Source: Bacteroidota bacterium
GTDB lineage: Bacteria > Bacteroidota > Bacteroidia > UBA7662
Length of the DNA: 21,822 nt
Assembly: GCA_016868875.1 (NCBI GenBank)
Contig: VGFN01000011.1
Span: forward strand, 1 to 21,822
Direction of reading: 5' to 3'
Positions 1 through 8,420 of the stretch are shown here, piece by piece. Position 1 is the first letter of the stretch. Each line of letters begins with the position of its first letter. The position numbers and the translations under genes are program-made. The notes beneath the pieces are model-generated. The model saw only the letters and a program-made list of their open reading frames with translations. It made no database searches and was not told where the DNA came from.

Positions 1-571
1 TGATTAAACGGTAAACCATCTCTCGCTGGGTGCGATCATGGGACTTGAGAAACTTCTGGGCTTGGGGTAGGGTGTATTCCTGCCCATCGTAGTGGATACA
101 CAGGCTCCCGGTGAGGGCTGCGTATTGGCTTTCCAAGCCTTTGAGCTCCGTTTGAAGGGGTATGTTCTCTTCCCGGTAGAGTTCAAGCGCGTTTTGAACG
201 CTACGCAGCAGACGATCAAAGCCGGGTTCTTGGTAAGCGTTTAACCCTGGATACGATAACATTTTACGATTCAAGGCGTCATCGAGCGGAGCAATTTTGG
301 GATAGATTTCTTGGACAAAAAAATCATAGGCCGCTCGTTTGTCCGCGTTCTCGGTATCGCAGCTTAGGGCCACGTAGAGCCAGGCTTGATGCTCATCCAA
401 GCACGATTCCAGTTCCGAACGGTTGGCGAGCCAAGTCCCAAAGAAGGGGTCCGGGTCTTCGCTGGGCCAAAAGGCGTTGAGCAAGGCTGCGTAATATGGC
501 TCAATAACCTCAAAGGAGTTGGGACGAAAATCGTCGCTAACGAAGGAGCGCTGACGGATAAGGTCTTGCAT
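1..571 (-). CDS. pepF: Oligoendopeptidase F, M3 family (N-terminal part, cut by window edge)
   Basis: An open reading frame of about 190 codons reads leftward from the ATG at 571-569 and has no stop before the window edge. The translation starts MQDLIRQRSFVSDDF and contains RSELESCLDEHQAW, FFVQEIYPKIAPL, REENIPLQTELKGLE and DGQEYTLPQA. This is the order of helical motifs in the N-terminal (non-catalytic) part of M3 oligoendopeptidase F proteins, which are zinc peptidases acting on short peptides in the cytoplasm. The HExxH zinc motif should lie beyond the left edge, so catalytic competence cannot be judged here. The start lies 17 nt after the stop of the RND pump gene, so co-transcription with the efflux operon is likely. 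I see no clear ribosome binding site. The family call is from remembered motifs, not from a search. Confidence 0.85.
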   Translation of the reverse strand, partial: MQDLIRQRSFVSDDFRPNSFEVIEPYYAALLNAFWPSEDPDPFFGTWLANRSELESCLDEHQAWLYVALSCDTENADKRAAYDFFVQEIYPKIAPLDDALNRKMLSYPGLNAYQEPGFDRLLRSVQNALELYREENIPLQTELKGLESQYAALTGSLCIHYDGQEYTLPQAQKFLKSHDRTQREMVYRLI

Positions 572-588
572 AAAGGGTATCTGTTCGC

Positions 589-3500
589 TTAGGATGTGCG
601 GTAGGCAAGTCTAGAAAGACGACGGAGGAACCAGCGTCGACGGATCGAATTGCGCTCGGCAATGTAGTACATAGCCGGTAACAAAATCAACGTAATCAAG
701 GTGGAGAAAGTCAGCCCGAAGATGATGGTCCAACTCAGGGGGCCAAAAAAAGCGACCTGATCACCTCCCAAATAAAGATGGGGTTCAAAGCGCGCAAAGA
801 GTCCAGGAAAATCAATGTTAAGGCCCATGGCCAAAGGAACCAATCCCAACACGGTGGATGCTGCCGTCAAGAAAACAGGGGCTAAGCGGATTTTACCCGC
901 CTGAACAATAGCTTCGCGCAGGGGGAGGTTTTGTTCCTTGCGGATGAGGTCGATAAATTCCACAATCAAGATACCGTTCTTGACCACAATACCTGCCAGA
1001 GCCACGATACCGATTCCGGTCATGATAATGGACATGGTCATACCGGTGATAACATACCCCAAAAGGACCCCAATCACCGAAAGGAGAATCTCGGAAAGAA
1101 TCATCAGGGTACGGTTCATGGAATTGAATTGGAACATCAGGATCATGAAAATTAAACCAATCGAAATTATCAGGGCGATGGACAAGAAATTACTCGCTTC
1201 GGCTTGCTCTTCCTGCTCCCCGGTCATGCGGATATCGGTCCCTTCGCTGGCGTCAAAGCCGTTGAGGGCTTCCTTGATGGAGGCTACCACCTGGTTGGGG
1301 GTATATCCACTCAAGACGTTGGACGATAAGGTAACAACGCGTTTTTCGTTTTTGCGTTTGATGCTGCCAAGGGATGAAGTGTATTCAATGTTCGCAACGG
1401 CCGATACCGGCAGCTGGCGAACGGCTCCTCCGGCATTCATATCCCGGAAGGTGATTTTGGCGTTGAGCAAGCGGTTGAGGTCTTCGCGGTCTACCCGGGA
1501 ATACCGCAGCTGGATCGGAATTTCATCGTTGTTGCTTCGGAATTTACTGGCTTCCTTGCCAAAGACGGCCGCTCGAATCTCGGAGCCAATCTGTGCGGTA
1601 CTGACCCCTTCGCGTTGGGCTCTTTCGCGGTCAATGCGTACCAGCAATTCCGGTTTACTTCGTTCCAAGTCGATTTTGAGCTCCTCAACTCCGGGGATAT
1701 TGGCGGAATCCAAATAGGCTTTGAGACCTTGCGCAGTCCGGCCCAAAATCGCAAAGTCCTGCCCGCTGACTTCGATGTTAATTGGCTTACCGGTGGGTGG
1801 GCCGTTTCGTTCTTTATCCACCGCGATTTCGACCCCGGGGATTCCTTTGATGCGTGCCCGGATCGAATCCAGCAATGGTAGGGTTAGAAGCCCATCGCGC
1901 TCGCCAAAAGCGATAAAAGCGACGGTGACCTTGCCTTTGTGTGGGGCAACGGATTGATCCCTTTCCATCGGATCCCCGGCCCCGATCGCAACATTGGTGA
2001 CGACTGACTCCACCAAAGGATTGCGCGGTCCAAGAACTTCCATCACCTTGGTTTCCACGACTTGGGTCAACGAATCGGTAACCTCAGCCCGCGTTCCGAT
2101 GGGGGTATTCAAATAGACATAAACAAAATTAGGTTCGCCGGTTGGAAAGAAGGCGACTTTGACGCGACCGCTGCTAACTGATAATCCAGTGAGGACAAAG
2201 CTCACCAAAAGCAAGACCACCGTGCCGCCCAAAAGCCAGGTGGGCCGACGATCCTGGAGGCACCAACGCAGCAATTGTTCGTAGCGGTTTTGGACCGAAG
2301 GCCAGGTATGGTTTTGGAAGCGCTCAATCAGGGGACTTAGTACTAGGCGATTAATCCATAACAACGGAATTATAAAGTACACAAAATTCGCCAAGCCCGT
2401 GGAACCTGCCAAATGCAAAAGGGTTCCCAAAACGCCCAAAACCGCGGAGGCGATTACCAAGGTACGACGTGACCGAACTCGATCTTTTTGAATTTCTTCG
2501 GGGGTTTCGGGTTCCGGTTTCATGAACTGAACAGCAAAAATCGGGTTGATGATGTAGGCGACCAACAGCGATGAGAGTAGGGTCAAAATCAGGGTAACCG
2601 GCAAAAAGTACATGAATTTCCCGACGATGCCGTCCCAAAAAGCCAGCGGCATGAAGGGTGCTACGGTCGTCAAGGTCCCGGCCAATACCGGCATAAAGAC
2701 CTCTCCGGCGGCCATTTTCGCTGCGGTAACAATGTTTCGACGACCACGGTCAAAAAGACGGTGGGTGTTCTCGATGACCACAATCGCATCATCCACGATG
2801 ACCCCCAGGGCCATCAGCAAGGCAAACAAAACAATCATGTTCATCGTAAAGCCCAGACTGGGCATGAACATAAAGGCGAGGAAGGATGACACCGGCACCG
2901 ATAATCCAACGAACATGGCGTTGGTGGTCCCCATAAAGAACATCAGGACCAGGGTCACCAAGACAAAACCAATGATTATGGAATTCGTCAAATCGTTGAC
3001 GGTGGTCCGCGTAACCCGGCTTTGGTCGCCCGATATAGTGATTTTGAGGTTGCTGGGTAGAGCAGCTTTGGTTTCGGCAATCAAGGCATTGATATCGTCC
3101 GAGGCTTGAATCAAATTCTCGCCAGAACGCTTAATAACGTTGAGGGTGATCACCTTTTGGCCATTGAGGCGCGCATAGCTTTGCTTGTCCTTGTAACCGT
3201 CGGTGACCGTTGCTATATCCTTCAGGAAGACCGAGGAGCCGTTCATGGAGGTGACCACCAGATTACCCAATTCACTGACGGATTGAAACTCGCCGAGGAT
3301 ACGGATGCTCCTTTGTTTGTCACCGGTGTTGATGTTACCACCGGACATGGTCATGTTCTCAAAGCGCACCGTGCGCTCAATATCGTCCATGGTCATTTTC
3401 GCGGCTTGTAACTTGAACATGTCTACGTCCACTTGAATTTCCCTATCCAAAGCCCCCACCATGTCGACCCGGTTAATTCCACGGACATCTTCAATTTGGT

Positions 3501-4002
3501 CCTTGAGGTCGGTCGCGTATTTTTTGAGGCGGTCCAGGTCAAAAGGCCCCGAAATATTCACAAAAAGGATGGGAATTTCCGAAATATCCAGTTCCATGAC
3601 CCGGGGATCCTGCGGCAGGTCTTTGGGTAAATTAGTCCTGGCTTTGTCAACCGCGTCCTTGACTTTCTGTTTGGCTGCGGCGACTGAAACCTCGGTTCCA
3701 AACTCCACCACCACGTTGGCAAAGTCTTGTTGAGAATTGCTAGTCATTTTTTTGACCCCGGACAGGGTACCCAGCTGTTTTTCAAGGGGCTTGGTGACCA
3801 GGTTCTCCATATCGGCGGGAGAAGTTCCTGGGTATACAGTGGTTACAAAAAAGGTTGGGACCACAACTTCCGGAAATTGTTCCTTGGGAATAGAGTTATA
3901 AACCGACAATCCAGCAAGTGTTATAATAACTGTCAGGATAAAAACCGTAATTCGGTTGTCGATGGCCCAGCTCGTGGGCTTGAATTCTTTGAATGGGTTC
4001 AT
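589..4002 (-). CDS. RND-family efflux transporter, inner-membrane permease (AcrB/HAE type)
   Basis: This is the proton-driven pump of a tripartite efflux system, 1137 residues with the usual duplicated fold. The N-terminal membrane helix is followed by a large periplasmic porter/docking part, then helices 2-6, and the pattern repeats in the second half. The proton relay residues are visible: D404 and D405 in GVIVDDAIVVIEN (helix 4) and K1008 in GIVVKNGILIVEF (helix 10). These point to a drug/hydrophobe (HAE) type pump. The protein is about 100 residues longer than AcrB. The extra length sits mainly between helices 6 and 7 (about residues 493-570) and includes two extra hydrophobic segments. 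A smaller insertion lies near residues 1055-1075. It starts inside the adaptor stop codon (ATGA, 4-nt overlap), so translation is probably coupled. Substrate is not predictable; organic solvents, drugs or bile-like compounds are possible. A metal (CusA) role is less likely because the helix 4/10 charges fit HAE pumps. Confidence 0.95.
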   Translation of the reverse strand: MNPFKEFKPTSWAIDNRITVFILTVIITLAGLSVYNSIPKEQFPEVVVPTFFVTTVYPGTSPADMENLVTKPLEKQLGTLSGVKKMTSNSQQDFANVVVEFGTEVSVAAAKQKVKDAVDKARTNLPKDLPQDPRVMELDISEIPILFVNISGPFDLDRLKKYATDLKDQIEDVRGINRVDMVGALDREIQVDVDMFKLQAAKMTMDDIERTVRFENMTMSGGNINTGDKQRSIRILGEFQSVSELGNLVVTSMNGSSVFLKDIATVTDGYKDKQSYARLNGQKVITLNVIKRSGENLIQASDDINALIAETKAALPSNLKITISGDQSRVTRTTVNDLTNSIIIGFVLVTLVLMFFMGTTNAMFVGLSVPVSSFLAFMFMPSLGFTMNMIVLFALLMALGVIVDDAIVVIENTHRLFDRGRRNIVTAAKMAAGEVFMPVLAGTLTTVAPFMPLAFWDGIVGKFMYFLPVTLILTLLSSLLVAYIINPIFAVQFMKPEPETPEEIQKDRVRSRRTLVIASAVLGVLGTLLHLAGSTGLANFVYFIIPLLWINRLVLSPLIERFQNHTWPSVQNRYEQLLRWCLQDRRPTWLLGGTVVLLLVSFVLTGLSVSSGRVKVAFFPTGEPNFVYVYLNTPIGTRAEVTDSLTQVVETKVMEVLGPRNPLVESVVTNVAIGAGDPMERDQSVAPHKGKVTVAFIAFGERDGLLTLPLLDSIRARIKGIPGVEIAVDKERNGPPTGKPINIEVSGQDFAILGRTAQGLKAYLDSANIPGVEELKIDLERSKPELLVRIDRERAQREGVSTAQIGSEIRAAVFGKEASKFRSNNDEIPIQLRYSRVDREDLNRLLNAKITFRDMNAGGAVRQLPVSAVANIEYTSSLGSIKRKNEKRVVTLSSNVLSGYTPNQVVASIKEALNGFDASEGTDIRMTGEQEEQAEASNFLSIALIISIGLIFMILMFQFNSMNRTLMILSEILLSVIGVLLGYVITGMTMSIIMTGIGIVALAGIVVKNGILIVEFIDLIRKEQNLPLREAIVQAGKIRLAPVFLTAASTVLGLVPLAMGLNIDFPGLFARFEPHLYLGGDQVAFFGPLSWTIIFGLTFSTLITLILLPAMYYIAERNSIRRRWFLRRLSRLAYRTS

Positions 4003-5165
4003 GGTAGGGTAATGGCTTGTCCGTCGTTGAGATCGTTATAACCGGTCGTAATGACGCGATCTCCGGCTTGCAGGCCTTGGAGGATTTCGGTTTCTATTCC
4101 GTTGGAGCGACCCACCGTAACCGAAACACGGGTTGCCTTGAGGCTAGCGCCTTCTCCTTGGGCAATCATTACAAAAGGACCTTCTTCGGAGTTTTGCAAA
4201 AGGTTAACAGGGATTTTGATGGCTTTATTGGTTTTGTAATCGTTGATTTTCATCCCGACAATCATGTTGGGCCGAAACAAGCCATTACGGTTGTTCAAAG
4301 GAACCTCGGCGCGGAATGTACGGTTCAGGGTATTAATCGAACGAGCAACGTAAGTAATGCGGCCCTGGGCATTGGTGTTGAGGTCTTTGAATTCGAGGTC
4401 CACGGTAGCCCCTTCGCGCACCCGACTTACATAGCTTTCGGACAAATCGGTGATGACGCGCAGGTCGTCGAAATTGACAACCCGAACGGCCGGAATGCCC
4501 ATGGCTGCTGACTGGCCCAGTTTGAGGTAAACTTGGTCCACTGTCCCGCTGACGGGTGCTTTGATGCGGGTCATATCCAGCTGGGATTGCACCGTGGCTA
4601 AACGCCTTTCCAGGCTTTCCTTCTGGTTTTTGGCACTAAGGTATTGGACTTCGGAGCCGATATTCTGTTTCCAAAGATTGGCTTGTTTGATAAACAGTTG
4701 TTGAGCAAAGTCCAATTGTCCTTTGACTTCTTCGATGCTTTGCAGCAGGACCGTTTGATCCAATTCGGCCAGAACTTGACCCCTGATTACTTTTTGTCCT
4801 TCTCTCACTTTAATGTTACGAACAACGCCCATACTTTCGGCCGTGACCTCGATGCTTTGACGGGCGTCCACGGTTCCCTGAACCTCAACCCAAGTTTCAA
4901 ATGAATCCAGGTTAAGGGTTAGGACTTGAACTAATTTCGCTTGGGATGTTAGTGACTCACCTGTTTTTTGACTCGTTTTGCGGAGTTCTTGCTGAAGCTT
5001 TTGAATTTCAGCACCAATCCGGGCTTGTTCCGCTTGGAGTTCTTTGAGGCGGGTGGCGGGGTCCTTGGATTCTTGGCCACCGCAAGCGATGACCAAGGCG
5101 GACGTGAGTCCCAGGAATAAGCCCAAGAAGGAACGTTGGGTGAAGGTTGGAAACATAAATTTCAT
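3999..5165 (-). CDS. RND efflux periplasmic adaptor (membrane fusion protein), lipoprotein
   Basis: This is the periplasmic adaptor that links the RND pump to the outer-membrane channel. It has 388 residues. The N-terminus is a lipoprotein signal with lipobox ALVIAC, lipidated cysteine C28, followed by GGQ. Next comes a charged heptad-like segment (about residues 38-66) before the first beta-barrel strand. The lipoyl/biotinyl half motifs are visible: VTAESMGVVRNIKVREGQKV and, after the helical hairpin (about 135-195), ITRIKAPVSGTVDQV-like sequence (TRIKAPVSGTVDQV is the part read directly). The C-terminal membrane-proximal domain ends GLQAGDRVITTGYNDL. The gene begins 19 nt after the tolC-like stop and overlaps the pump start by 4 nt. 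The extra N-terminal coiled segment after the lipid anchor is typical of Bacteroidota adaptors as far as I recall, which is family knowledge rather than something measured here. Confidence 0.94.
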   Translation of the reverse strand: MKFMFPTFTQRSFLGLFLGLTSALVIACGGQESKDPATRLKELQAEQARIGAEIQKLQQELRKTSQKTGESLTSQAKLVQVLTLNLDSFETWVEVQGTVDARQSIEVTAESMGVVRNIKVREGQKVIRGQVLAELDQTVLLQSIEEVKGQLDFAQQLFIKQANLWKQNIGSEVQYLSAKNQKESLERRLATVQSQLDMTRIKAPVSGTVDQVYLKLGQSAAMGIPAVRVVNFDDLRVITDLSESYVSRVREGATVDLEFKDLNTNAQGRITYVARSINTLNRTFRAEVPLNNRNGLFRPNMIVGMKINDYKTNKAIKIPVNLLQNSEEGPFVMIAQGEGASLKATRVSVTVGRSNGIETEILQGLQAGDRVITTGYNDLNDGQAITLP

Positions 5166-5184
5166 GATGGTTGGGAGTAAGTTT

Positions 5185-6594
5185 TTATTCGTTGTTGCCG
5201 GTTAGTTTGCCGCTGGCTTTGAGGTAATCAACCTTGGCGATATAGTATTCGTAAAGGCTGTTGAAATAGGCGGCCTGCGCTTCGCGGTAGCCGGCCTCGG
5301 CTTGGATGACTTCCAAGTTAGAGCCGACTCCTTCGCGGTATTTGATCCGGGTGGTCTTCAAAATATCGCGGCTCAAATCCTGATTCCTTACCTGTTGCTT
5401 GAGGGATGCGATTGCGTTTTGAACGCCCATCAAGGCCTGTTCTTGTTGCAACTTTGAGCTCTGCAAGAATTGGAAAAGCAGGCGTTCGTTCTTGATTTTT
5501 TCGATACGCTTTTGTTGGATTTTGTATCTTTTGTTAAAAGAATCAAAGAGGCTCCAATTGATTCCTAAACCTACGGATCCGTAAGCGAACCAATTACCGC
5601 CCGGATCCAGGACTTGGTTGAATTGACCTGCCCCTGCCAAGGCGCCTCGTTGCACCTGCAACCCAACGGAAGGCAGGTAACCTGCTTGTAAACTAAGGAT
5701 TTCCAAATCGTTACCCTTGATTTGCAATTCCAGAAGGGAGGCTTCGGGCCTGGATTTGAAGGATTCGAGATCGCGATAAGCCGAGGGGATGGCTTCGTTG
5801 GTGATGAGGGGGATGTCCACCAGTTGTTCACTGAGCAGCAGGGTATCGCCTAAGGGATAGCCCATTTGGAATTTGAGTAATTGCAGAGCAAGGACTCTGA
5901 GCTGTGCGATTTTGGCGGTTTCGGTGAGCAATTGATTGCGTTGCAATTCAACACGCTGCACATCTAATCGCTCAATGATTCCATTCTCCAACATGATTCT
6001 CATCTCCAATAATGCCGAGTCCAAGCGAACCAGACTTGCTTCCAACAGGTCTACCCGATGTTGACCAACCAAGACTCCGTAATAGGCTTTTTGGATGTTT
6101 TCGGATATTTGGGCATAGGTCATTTCTCGGCTCTTGATGGCGATTTGCGCAAAGGTTTGCGCTCCTTTGAGGCCGACCAGGTAAGAACCATCAAAGAGCA
6201 ATTGACTCAAGGTAATATTCGCATTACCACCGTATTGGGGTTGAAACTCCAGAGCAAGGGGTCCCGGTGGGGCATTGGGGTTGAATAAGCGCCCGTCAGG
6301 AATGATCACCTTCTGGATGATGAAATTATCAGTGACGCCGTAAGAGCCGCGGACTTGAGGTAATCCAATGGACGTGATTTCCCGAATTCGGGCTTTGGAG
6401 GACAGGATATCTTCGCTGGCGTTGAGCGAGGCCGTGTGATGATCTATTCCGTACTGGATGGCTGCGGAGAGGGAGAACGGTTTGGACTCCGGAGATTGGG
6501 CTCTGGTTTCCTTGCTGTGGAATCCAAGACCGACAATCGCCAAAGCGATGCCCATAGTCAAGGGTGTAAAACCTCGTCTGGAGAAAAGTTGCAT
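5185..6594 (-). CDS. TolC-like outer-membrane efflux protein
   Basis: This is the outer-membrane channel component of the tripartite pump. Its length is 469 residues from the ATG at 6594. I chose this start over the upstream ATG at 6660 because it gives a proper signal peptide (MQLFSRRGFTPLTMGIALAI, cleavage after TRAQ). The longer version would also overlap tetR and put 22 atypical residues in front of the signal. Two outer-membrane efflux repeats of alternating long helices and beta strands can be followed. One covers about residues 25-220, with FNPNAPPG-type loops and QLLFDGSYLVGLKGAQ. The second covers about 260-460, with INWSLFDSFNKRYKIQ and YREGVGSNLEVIQAEAGYREAQ. These are hallmark motifs of the family. 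The gene lies 26 nt after tetR and 19 nt before the adaptor, so the three genes form one transcript. Confidence 0.93.
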   Translation of the reverse strand: MQLFSRRGFTPLTMGIALAIVGLGFHSKETRAQSPESKPFSLSAAIQYGIDHHTASLNASEDILSSKARIREITSIGLPQVRGSYGVTDNFIIQKVIIPDGRLFNPNAPPGPLALEFQPQYGGNANITLSQLLFDGSYLVGLKGAQTFAQIAIKSREMTYAQISENIQKAYYGVLVGQHRVDLLEASLVRLDSALLEMRIMLENGIIERLDVQRVELQRNQLLTETAKIAQLRVLALQLLKFQMGYPLGDTLLLSEQLVDIPLITNEAIPSAYRDLESFKSRPEASLLELQIKGNDLEILSLQAGYLPSVGLQVQRGALAGAGQFNQVLDPGGNWFAYGSVGLGINWSLFDSFNKRYKIQQKRIEKIKNERLLFQFLQSSKLQQEQALMGVQNAIASLKQQVRNQDLSRDILKTTRIKYREGVGSNLEVIQAEAGYREAQAAYFNSLYEYYIAKVDYLKASGKLTGNNE

Positions 6595-6620
6595 AGGGTA
6601 AGATTGCGTTAAGAGCAGAT

Positions 6621-7238
6621 TTAAGGTTGCAGGTTCATTTGAGACTTGGTGGTGTTCCATACGTCCAGGCCTTGGGATGTGGTAATGCCACCGACGAAAA
6701 CTTCCATGATGTTGTGGAAGATGGTCGCAAGAGGACGATCGAGGTGACTGAAAACCACAGGGTCCAAGAGCAAGTTGGTATGCTGGAGGTGCATGATGCT
6801 GACTACGGAAGGGTCAATTTCTTTTCGAATCAGACCTTCGTGCTGACCCCTTTCGATGAGGCGTTTGAAAATCTCAACGATTTCCTCCTTCCGGTAACGT
6901 TCCAGCTCCATCCACAGTTCGGGATAGGATTTTTGGAGGTCGAACAATATGGTCGGGGTAAGGTTACGCATTTTCTGAAAGCCAATGGCTGCCATTCGGA
7001 TAAGCTTCGCGATGGCATTTTCGGGATTTTGGTCCAAGGCCGCCATTTCGCTCCGATGCTCATTCAGGAACCCTCCTAGGACGGCGTGGACCAGGGCCTT
7101 CTTGTCCGCATAATGCTCGTAGATGGTTTTTTTGGAGCAGCCTAATTGCCTGGCTAATTCGTCCATGGTCATGCTCTTGAGCCCGTATCGGAAAAACAAT
7201 TCCCGGACGGTGTGGATATGGGTAGGGGCTAAGGACAT
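6621..7238 (-). CDS. TetR/AcrR-family transcriptional regulator, probable repressor of the efflux operon
   Basis: This is a 205-residue one-domain-plus-ligand-pocket regulator. The DNA-binding helix-turn-helix is clear at about residues 8-52: VRELFFRYGLKSMTMDEL, then ARQLGCSKKTIYEHYADK with the family's invariant T-I-Y-x-H-Y-x-x-K ending. The C-terminal 150 residues are helical and divergent, as expected for the effector-binding and dimer domain. It is the first gene of the tetR-tolC-hlyD-RND operon, an arrangement in which such proteins usually repress their own operon until a pump substrate binds. Upstream, the 23-bp inverted repeat at 7263-7285 is a good operator candidate. The ATG at 7238 is favoured because a variant -7 promoter box lies only 8 nt before it. 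Ligand unknown. Confidence 0.93.
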   Translation of the reverse strand: MSLAPTHIHTVRELFFRYGLKSMTMDELARQLGCSKKTIYEHYADKKALVHAVLGGFLNEHRSEMAALDQNPENAIAKLIRMAAIGFQKMRNLTPTILFDLQKSYPELWMELERYRKEEIVEIFKRLIERGQHEGLIRKEIDPSVVSIMHLQHTNLLLDPVVFSHLDRPLATIFHNIMEVFVGGITTSQGLDVWNTTKSQMNLQP

Positions 7239-7246
7239 TGGCGGCT

Positions 7247-7254
7247 CGAAAGTA
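7247..7254 (-). promoter_or_regulatory. Candidate -7 promoter box for the tetR efflux operon
   Basis: On the minus strand the sequence reads TACTTTCG, one mismatch from the Bacteroidota -7 consensus TAnnTTTG. It ends 8 nt before the tetR ATG. The overlapping hexamer TATACT would also suit a housekeeping-type -10. No clear -33 TTTG is present at the usual spacing. Predicted from sequence only. Confidence 0.4.
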
Positions 7255-7262
7255 TAGAAACT

Positions 7263-7285
7263 TTGAAAACAAAAAAAGTTTTCAA
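7263..7285. promoter_or_regulatory. Perfect inverted repeat, candidate TetR operator
   Basis: The arms TTGAAAAC (7263-7270) and GTTTTCAA (7278-7285) are perfect reverse complements separated by seven A residues. The centre is about 36 bp upstream of the tetR start and about 45 bp upstream of the mnmH start. It falls near the expected -33 regions of both divergent promoters. TetR-family dimers bind palindromes of this size next to their own gene, so this is the obvious operator candidate. A T/A-rich chance palindrome cannot be excluded. Confidence 0.5.
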
Positions 7286-7305
7286 GATTAAATTTTTATA
7301 ACCCT

Positions 7306-7313
7306 TAAATTTG
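7306..7313 (+). promoter_or_regulatory. Candidate -7 promoter box for mnmH-selD-helicase operon
   Basis: TAAATTTG matches the Bacteroidota -7 consensus TAnnTTTG exactly and ends 6 nt before the ATG at 7320. That would give an almost leaderless mRNA. No TTTG is seen at the -33 position. The 7263-7285 inverted repeat covers the expected -33 area. Confidence 0.5.
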
Positions 7314-7319
7314 ACCACT

Positions 7320-8420
7320 ATGCGTAGCACTATCGAGGAAACCGCGCCGGTTGAAGTGTGGCTGGACGTCCGTTCGCCTGCTGAATTTGCGCACGGCCAT
7401 ATTCCGGGCGCCCTGTCTTTGCCCCTTTTTACCGATACAGAAAGGCATCAGGTTGGTCTATGTTTCAAAGAAAAGGGTTCCCGAGAAGCGGTGGACCTTG
7501 CTTGGCTTTATGTCGGCCCCAAGGTCCCAGAATTGCTGAAAGCCATCCATGTTCTGTCGTCCAAGGTGGGTATCGAGCCTATAACCAAGGGAGGTAACCC
7601 CGGAAAGTTTGCTCCGATCTGGAAGGTGTATTGCTGGCGTGGGGGTCAACGGTCGATGGGCATGGAGATGCTCCTCAAACAAGCCGGTTATCCGGTCTTT
7701 CGATACCCTGGGGGGTACAAGGCCTGGCGTCAACGCATGGAAGGCCTTTGGGTCTTGCCTTGGCAATGGAGGGTGGTTGGTGGCAGCACGGGTTCCGGCA
7801 AAACGACGTTGTTGAAGGAGCTCAAGGAGGCCGGTGAACAGGTCTTGGATCTGGAAAATTTGGCATCGCATTTGGGTTCTGCCTTTGGCGAACTCGGGCA
7901 AAAGCCACAGCCCAGCCAGGAACATTTCATGAATCTCTTGGCAGAATCTTTGAGCCTAATGGACCTGAAGCGCCCGGTTTGGGTCGAAAGCGAAAGCCGA
8001 CAAATTGGCAAGGTTCACATCCCTTCCGCACTTTATGAATCGATGCACAAGGCGCCGTACTTTCGTCTTCAACGAAGCATGGACTTTCGAATGCATAATT
8101 TGTTAAATTCCTATGGTCTTGAAGACAAAAATGCTTTACGATCGGCCTTTCTCAAAATCGAGCGTAAGATGGGCCCGCAGTATTGCCAACAGGCCTTGGC
8201 TTTCCTCGAGCAGGGTGACTTGAAATCTGCGGCGGAGTTAGCGTTGAAGTATTATGACCGCACCTACCAGCATGCATTCTTGCAAAGACCTTGTCCACAA
8301 TGTGTTGTAAATTTGCAAACGGATACCAAGGGCAGGCGTCTGCTTGACTTGCTTCTTCGAACCTCGGCCAGGCTGTTCCCATTGCCCTCAAACCCTGCCC
8401 TCGAAAATCATATTTCATGA
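7320..8420 (+). CDS. mnmH: tRNA 2-selenouridine synthase (rhodanese + P-loop protein)
   Basis: The protein replaces sulfur by selenium in 2-thiouridine at the wobble position of tRNAs for Lys, Glu and Gln, using selenophosphate, via a geranylated intermediate in E. coli. It has 366 residues from the ATG at 7320, close to the E. coli length (about 364). A TTG start 9 nt upstream is possible but overlaps the promoter box. The N-terminal rhodanese domain (about 1-130) has WLDVRSPAEFAHGHIPGA and the active-site loop YCWRGGQRS with C105, the equivalent of E. coli Cys97. The second domain carries a Walker A motif, GGSTGSGKTT, at about residues 154-163. Its stop codon overlaps the selD start (ATGA). 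The pairing with selD supports a selenium role rather than a generic rhodanese. Confidence 0.95.
   Translation: MRSTIEETAPVEVWLDVRSPAEFAHGHIPGALSLPLFTDTERHQVGLCFKEKGSREAVDLAWLYVGPKVPELLKAIHVLSSKVGIEPITKGGNPGKFAPIWKVYCWRGGQRSMGMEMLLKQAGYPVFRYPGGYKAWRQRMEGLWVLPWQWRVVGGSTGSGKTTLLKELKEAGEQVLDLENLASHLGSAFGELGQKPQPSQEHFMNLLAESLSLMDLKRPVWVESESRQIGKVHIPSALYESMHKAPYFRLQRSMDFRMHNLLNSYGLEDKNALRSAFLKIERKMGPQYCQQALAFLEQGDLKSAAELALKYYDRTYQHAFLQRPCPQCVVNLQTDTKGRRLLDLLLRTSARLFPLPSNPALENHIS

Noticed and set aside
386..592. 68-codon plus-strand open frame at the left end
   Set aside because: Antisense to the pepF fragment, whose motifs are convincing.
938..1717. 259-codon plus-strand open frame opposite the RND pump gene
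   Set aside because: Antisense to conserved pump sequence; translation is Ser/Arg/Ile-rich without recognisable structure.
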